Of a DNA stretch of 64,000 nucleotides, positions 62,185 to 64,000 are shown one piece after another; within the stretch, counting starts at the first letter, position 1; every line of letters starts with the position of its first letter. This DNA comes from Oidiodendron maius Zn (taxonomy: Eukaryota > Ascomycota > Leotiomycetes > Myxotrichaceae). The position numbers and the translations under genes are program-made. Under the pieces are notes generated by a model that saw only the letters and a program-made list of their open reading frames with translations, had not been told where the DNA came from and did not search any database. The stretch spans positions 248,001 to 312,000 of the forward strand of contig KN832890.1 in the NCBI GenBank assembly GCA_000827325.1, in the 5' to 3' direction.

Positions 62185-64000
62185 TTAGGATATATACTTT
62201 AGAAGAGATAAACCAACGAAACGGCCTCCAAATACTGGCTGCAGATGGTCAAATAAAGCAATTTCATCCTCGTCTGGTATAGCGTTTAATGGATCAAAAG
62301 GTAAGAGTCTAGCGAGTACAGACCTCGCCTGGGTTGTCAAAGCCTCCGCTTCGGTACTGTCTCTGCTACTCTGGCGTAGAATCTGGGCGAGATGGAACTC
62401 AGTCCGCGCTACTGCCGCCTCTGGCCAGAAGCTTTTGTCTGCTCGCTCTTGGAATTTTGTTAGAGCTGTTCTCATGTAAAACCTGCTAAAGTCAGTAAGC
62501 TGTTCACTTATAGTTTATTGCGTCACTCGGACATACTCAGCTTGGTCCCATCTGCCGAGATGAGCGTATGCCGCACCGACGGCATAATAACTCTGGAGTG
62601 TGAAGTAGTTTGTCTTTCCGTTGCCCTGCAATCTCAAGCGTGCTTTAAGAACGTGCTCTTGCATTTCCAGAGACTTCTCAATGTCCCCACTTTGCAAAAT
62701 GATACATGCTAGGTCGAATTTGTATCTTAATGTCAGCTGTGGTTGCCCAGTCTGTCGTGAAACAAGCTCCACGGCCTTCTGCGAATGTTTTATGGCATCT
62801 TCGAAGTCTTTGCGGTACATTAGACAGTACGCTTCATGATGATTGAACTTAGCACATTCGAAATGGTGGTCATTTTCAGTGCTGCTCTGGTGATATTTCG
62901 CATGACACTCTTGATATATTGGCTCAGCCTCCTGATAATTGTTGAACTGCAGAAGAGCATTCCCGTAATCAGCCATGGCATTGCACACTATCATTTCATC
63001 ATTTTTTGTTAATGATCCGGGGGAAAGCGCGGTAACAACTTTCTTTCGGATTTGCAATATCTTCCAGAAACGATCCTTGCTTTCTGCTCGATGACTGATG
63101 CCAAAGTATTGAATCACAAGAGCTGATGCGACGTGTATGTCAATTCTCAGTTGCTCCTCGTCGCACTCGAGAAGATCAAGTACAGTTTCTGCTGAATTAA
63201 GAAGACGGAGCCCGTCATACATCATCCCACGTTGCCACAGATGGACTCCTCCATCACGGAAGAGTTCCGCTAGTTTCAAAAATGGCGTACTCAAAGGCAC
63301 TCCGCTCTCGTAGATTCTCTGCATCGTCAATACGTGAGGGAGGTATTCCTTGAACACATTCCATTTCAACGAGTCAGAGGCCTCCATTGATGGTCTGGGA
63401 AGACGCGCACGTATCAGCTCAAAAGCCAGCTTGAATATATCTTTCCTCTCCTGAGGGTTCTCATCCAGGTCTTGGAGCAATCTGTGTTGCAACAGACGGT
63501 GTACAGAAAAGACCTCTCGGTTTCCTTGTATTTTGAGCGTTGCGAGCCTCCGGCTTGTGAGGTCTTTGACCATTTTTCGACACCTGCGAGGCCATTAGAA
63601 CATAACTATCTATCATCATTCACCCTACCCACCTTACTATCTGTGACGAGTGTAAAAATGAGAGTCCAGGCTCAGTGTGATCATTCATCAGCAACTCCCT
63701 CTGGATATTGTCGCTGTCCATGAATGCCATGATCTTGAGAAGTTTAAGTGCATCAGTTCCAAGATCACTTAAACCAATGCTCCAAATCGTCTCGAGTGTC
63801 GCATTAGATGAAGCGTCAATAGGTCGAGAGGAAAGACTATTCTTTCGCCATTCATTCCACAGCTCCAAGAACTCAGCAAGCGTCCAACTAGATGCTTTAA
63901 CACAACCAGCAATATGACATAATGCTAAGGGCATCCTTGCCAGACTCGCAATCTCGCCAGCGACCCTGTACTCTGGATGAAATCTTATTTTCTCGTGCTT
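62185..64000 (-). CDS. STAND (NB-ARC-like) protein with TPR region, N-terminus beyond the right edge
   Basis: Three exons are visible: 64000-63633, 63583-62537 and 62482-62185, with introns of 49 and 54 bases in phase. The first reads EIASLARMPLALCHIAGCVK and SSWTLAEFLELWNEW, then LETIWSIGLSDLGTDALKLLKIMAFMD. That is the typical stretch after an NB-ARC ATPase (MPLAL motif and winged helix). Exon 2 continues with FSVHRLLQHRLL and about eight helical TPR-like units (NALLQFNNYQEAEPIYQECH, HHEAYCLMYRKDFEDAIKHS, YYAVGAAYAHLGRWDQAEFY). The Walker A part lies outside the window. NB-ARC-TPR proteins are a common fungal NLR class, often with patatin or other effector N-termini. The frame is intact in what is visible. 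Confidence 0.88.

Overview
The window comes from a filamentous ascomycete (Pezizomycotina). Genes carry many short introns (48-140 bp, GTRNGT donors, CTAAC/CTGAC branch sites). There are two Zn2Cys6 regulators and one bZIP regulator, a fungal alpha-aminoadipate lysine gene, chitin and beta-1,3-glucan synthases, an RTA1 protein, and AT-rich transposon remains of the kind left by repeat-induced point mutation. Homology calls were made by reading translations, with no database search. Splice junctions were placed by hand so that reading frame and family motifs stay continuous.

Layout, left to right. A Zn2Cys6 regulator runs off the left edge (1-1285, minus). A gene-poor stretch follows with an 82-residue protein (3037-3343) and a broken ankyrin gene (3987-4700). 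A conserved fungal membrane protein (5230-6328, minus) is divergent from a large NOD-like receptor type gene (6980-12729, plus) with a hydrolase domain, a P-loop domain, ankyrin repeats and an acidic repetitive tail. Next are homocitrate synthase in 14 exons (13425-16247), a VOC/glyoxalase-fold protein (16884-17489) and a second Zn2Cys6 regulator (18418-21351), all minus. A class IV-type chitin synthase (22849-26289) and an RTA1-like protein (26932-27858, minus) precede a nested transposon graveyard (28.4-31.2 kb).

The right half starts with a doubtful rhodopsin-like membrane gene (31900-33387), a sphingolipid Delta8-desaturase (33855-35716) and a complete FKS-type beta-1,3-glucan synthase (37002-42900). 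A 13-exon SLIP-GC-like large GTPase (44865-48780), a small secreted cysteine protein (49828-50484), a bZIP regulator (51029-52541) and a Gfo/Idh/MocA oxidoreductase (53794-54915) follow. Then come an LTR relic, a GH16 relic, a fungal STAND-N-type protein (57582-58885), an unrecognised two-exon gene (59169-59899), a Na+/H+ antiporter (59960-61701) and a STAND/TPR protein running off the right edge.

Two themes stand out. One is cell envelope: chitin synthase, glucan synthase, a glucosylceramide-type desaturase and an endoglucanase relic. The glucan synthase differs from the usual sequence at both echinocandin hot spots. The other is self/non-self-type architecture: four or five STAND, ankyrin or large-GTPase loci in 64 kb, interspersed with transposon debris. 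Together they suggest an accessory, rearranging region that also holds what may be extra copies of core enzymes.
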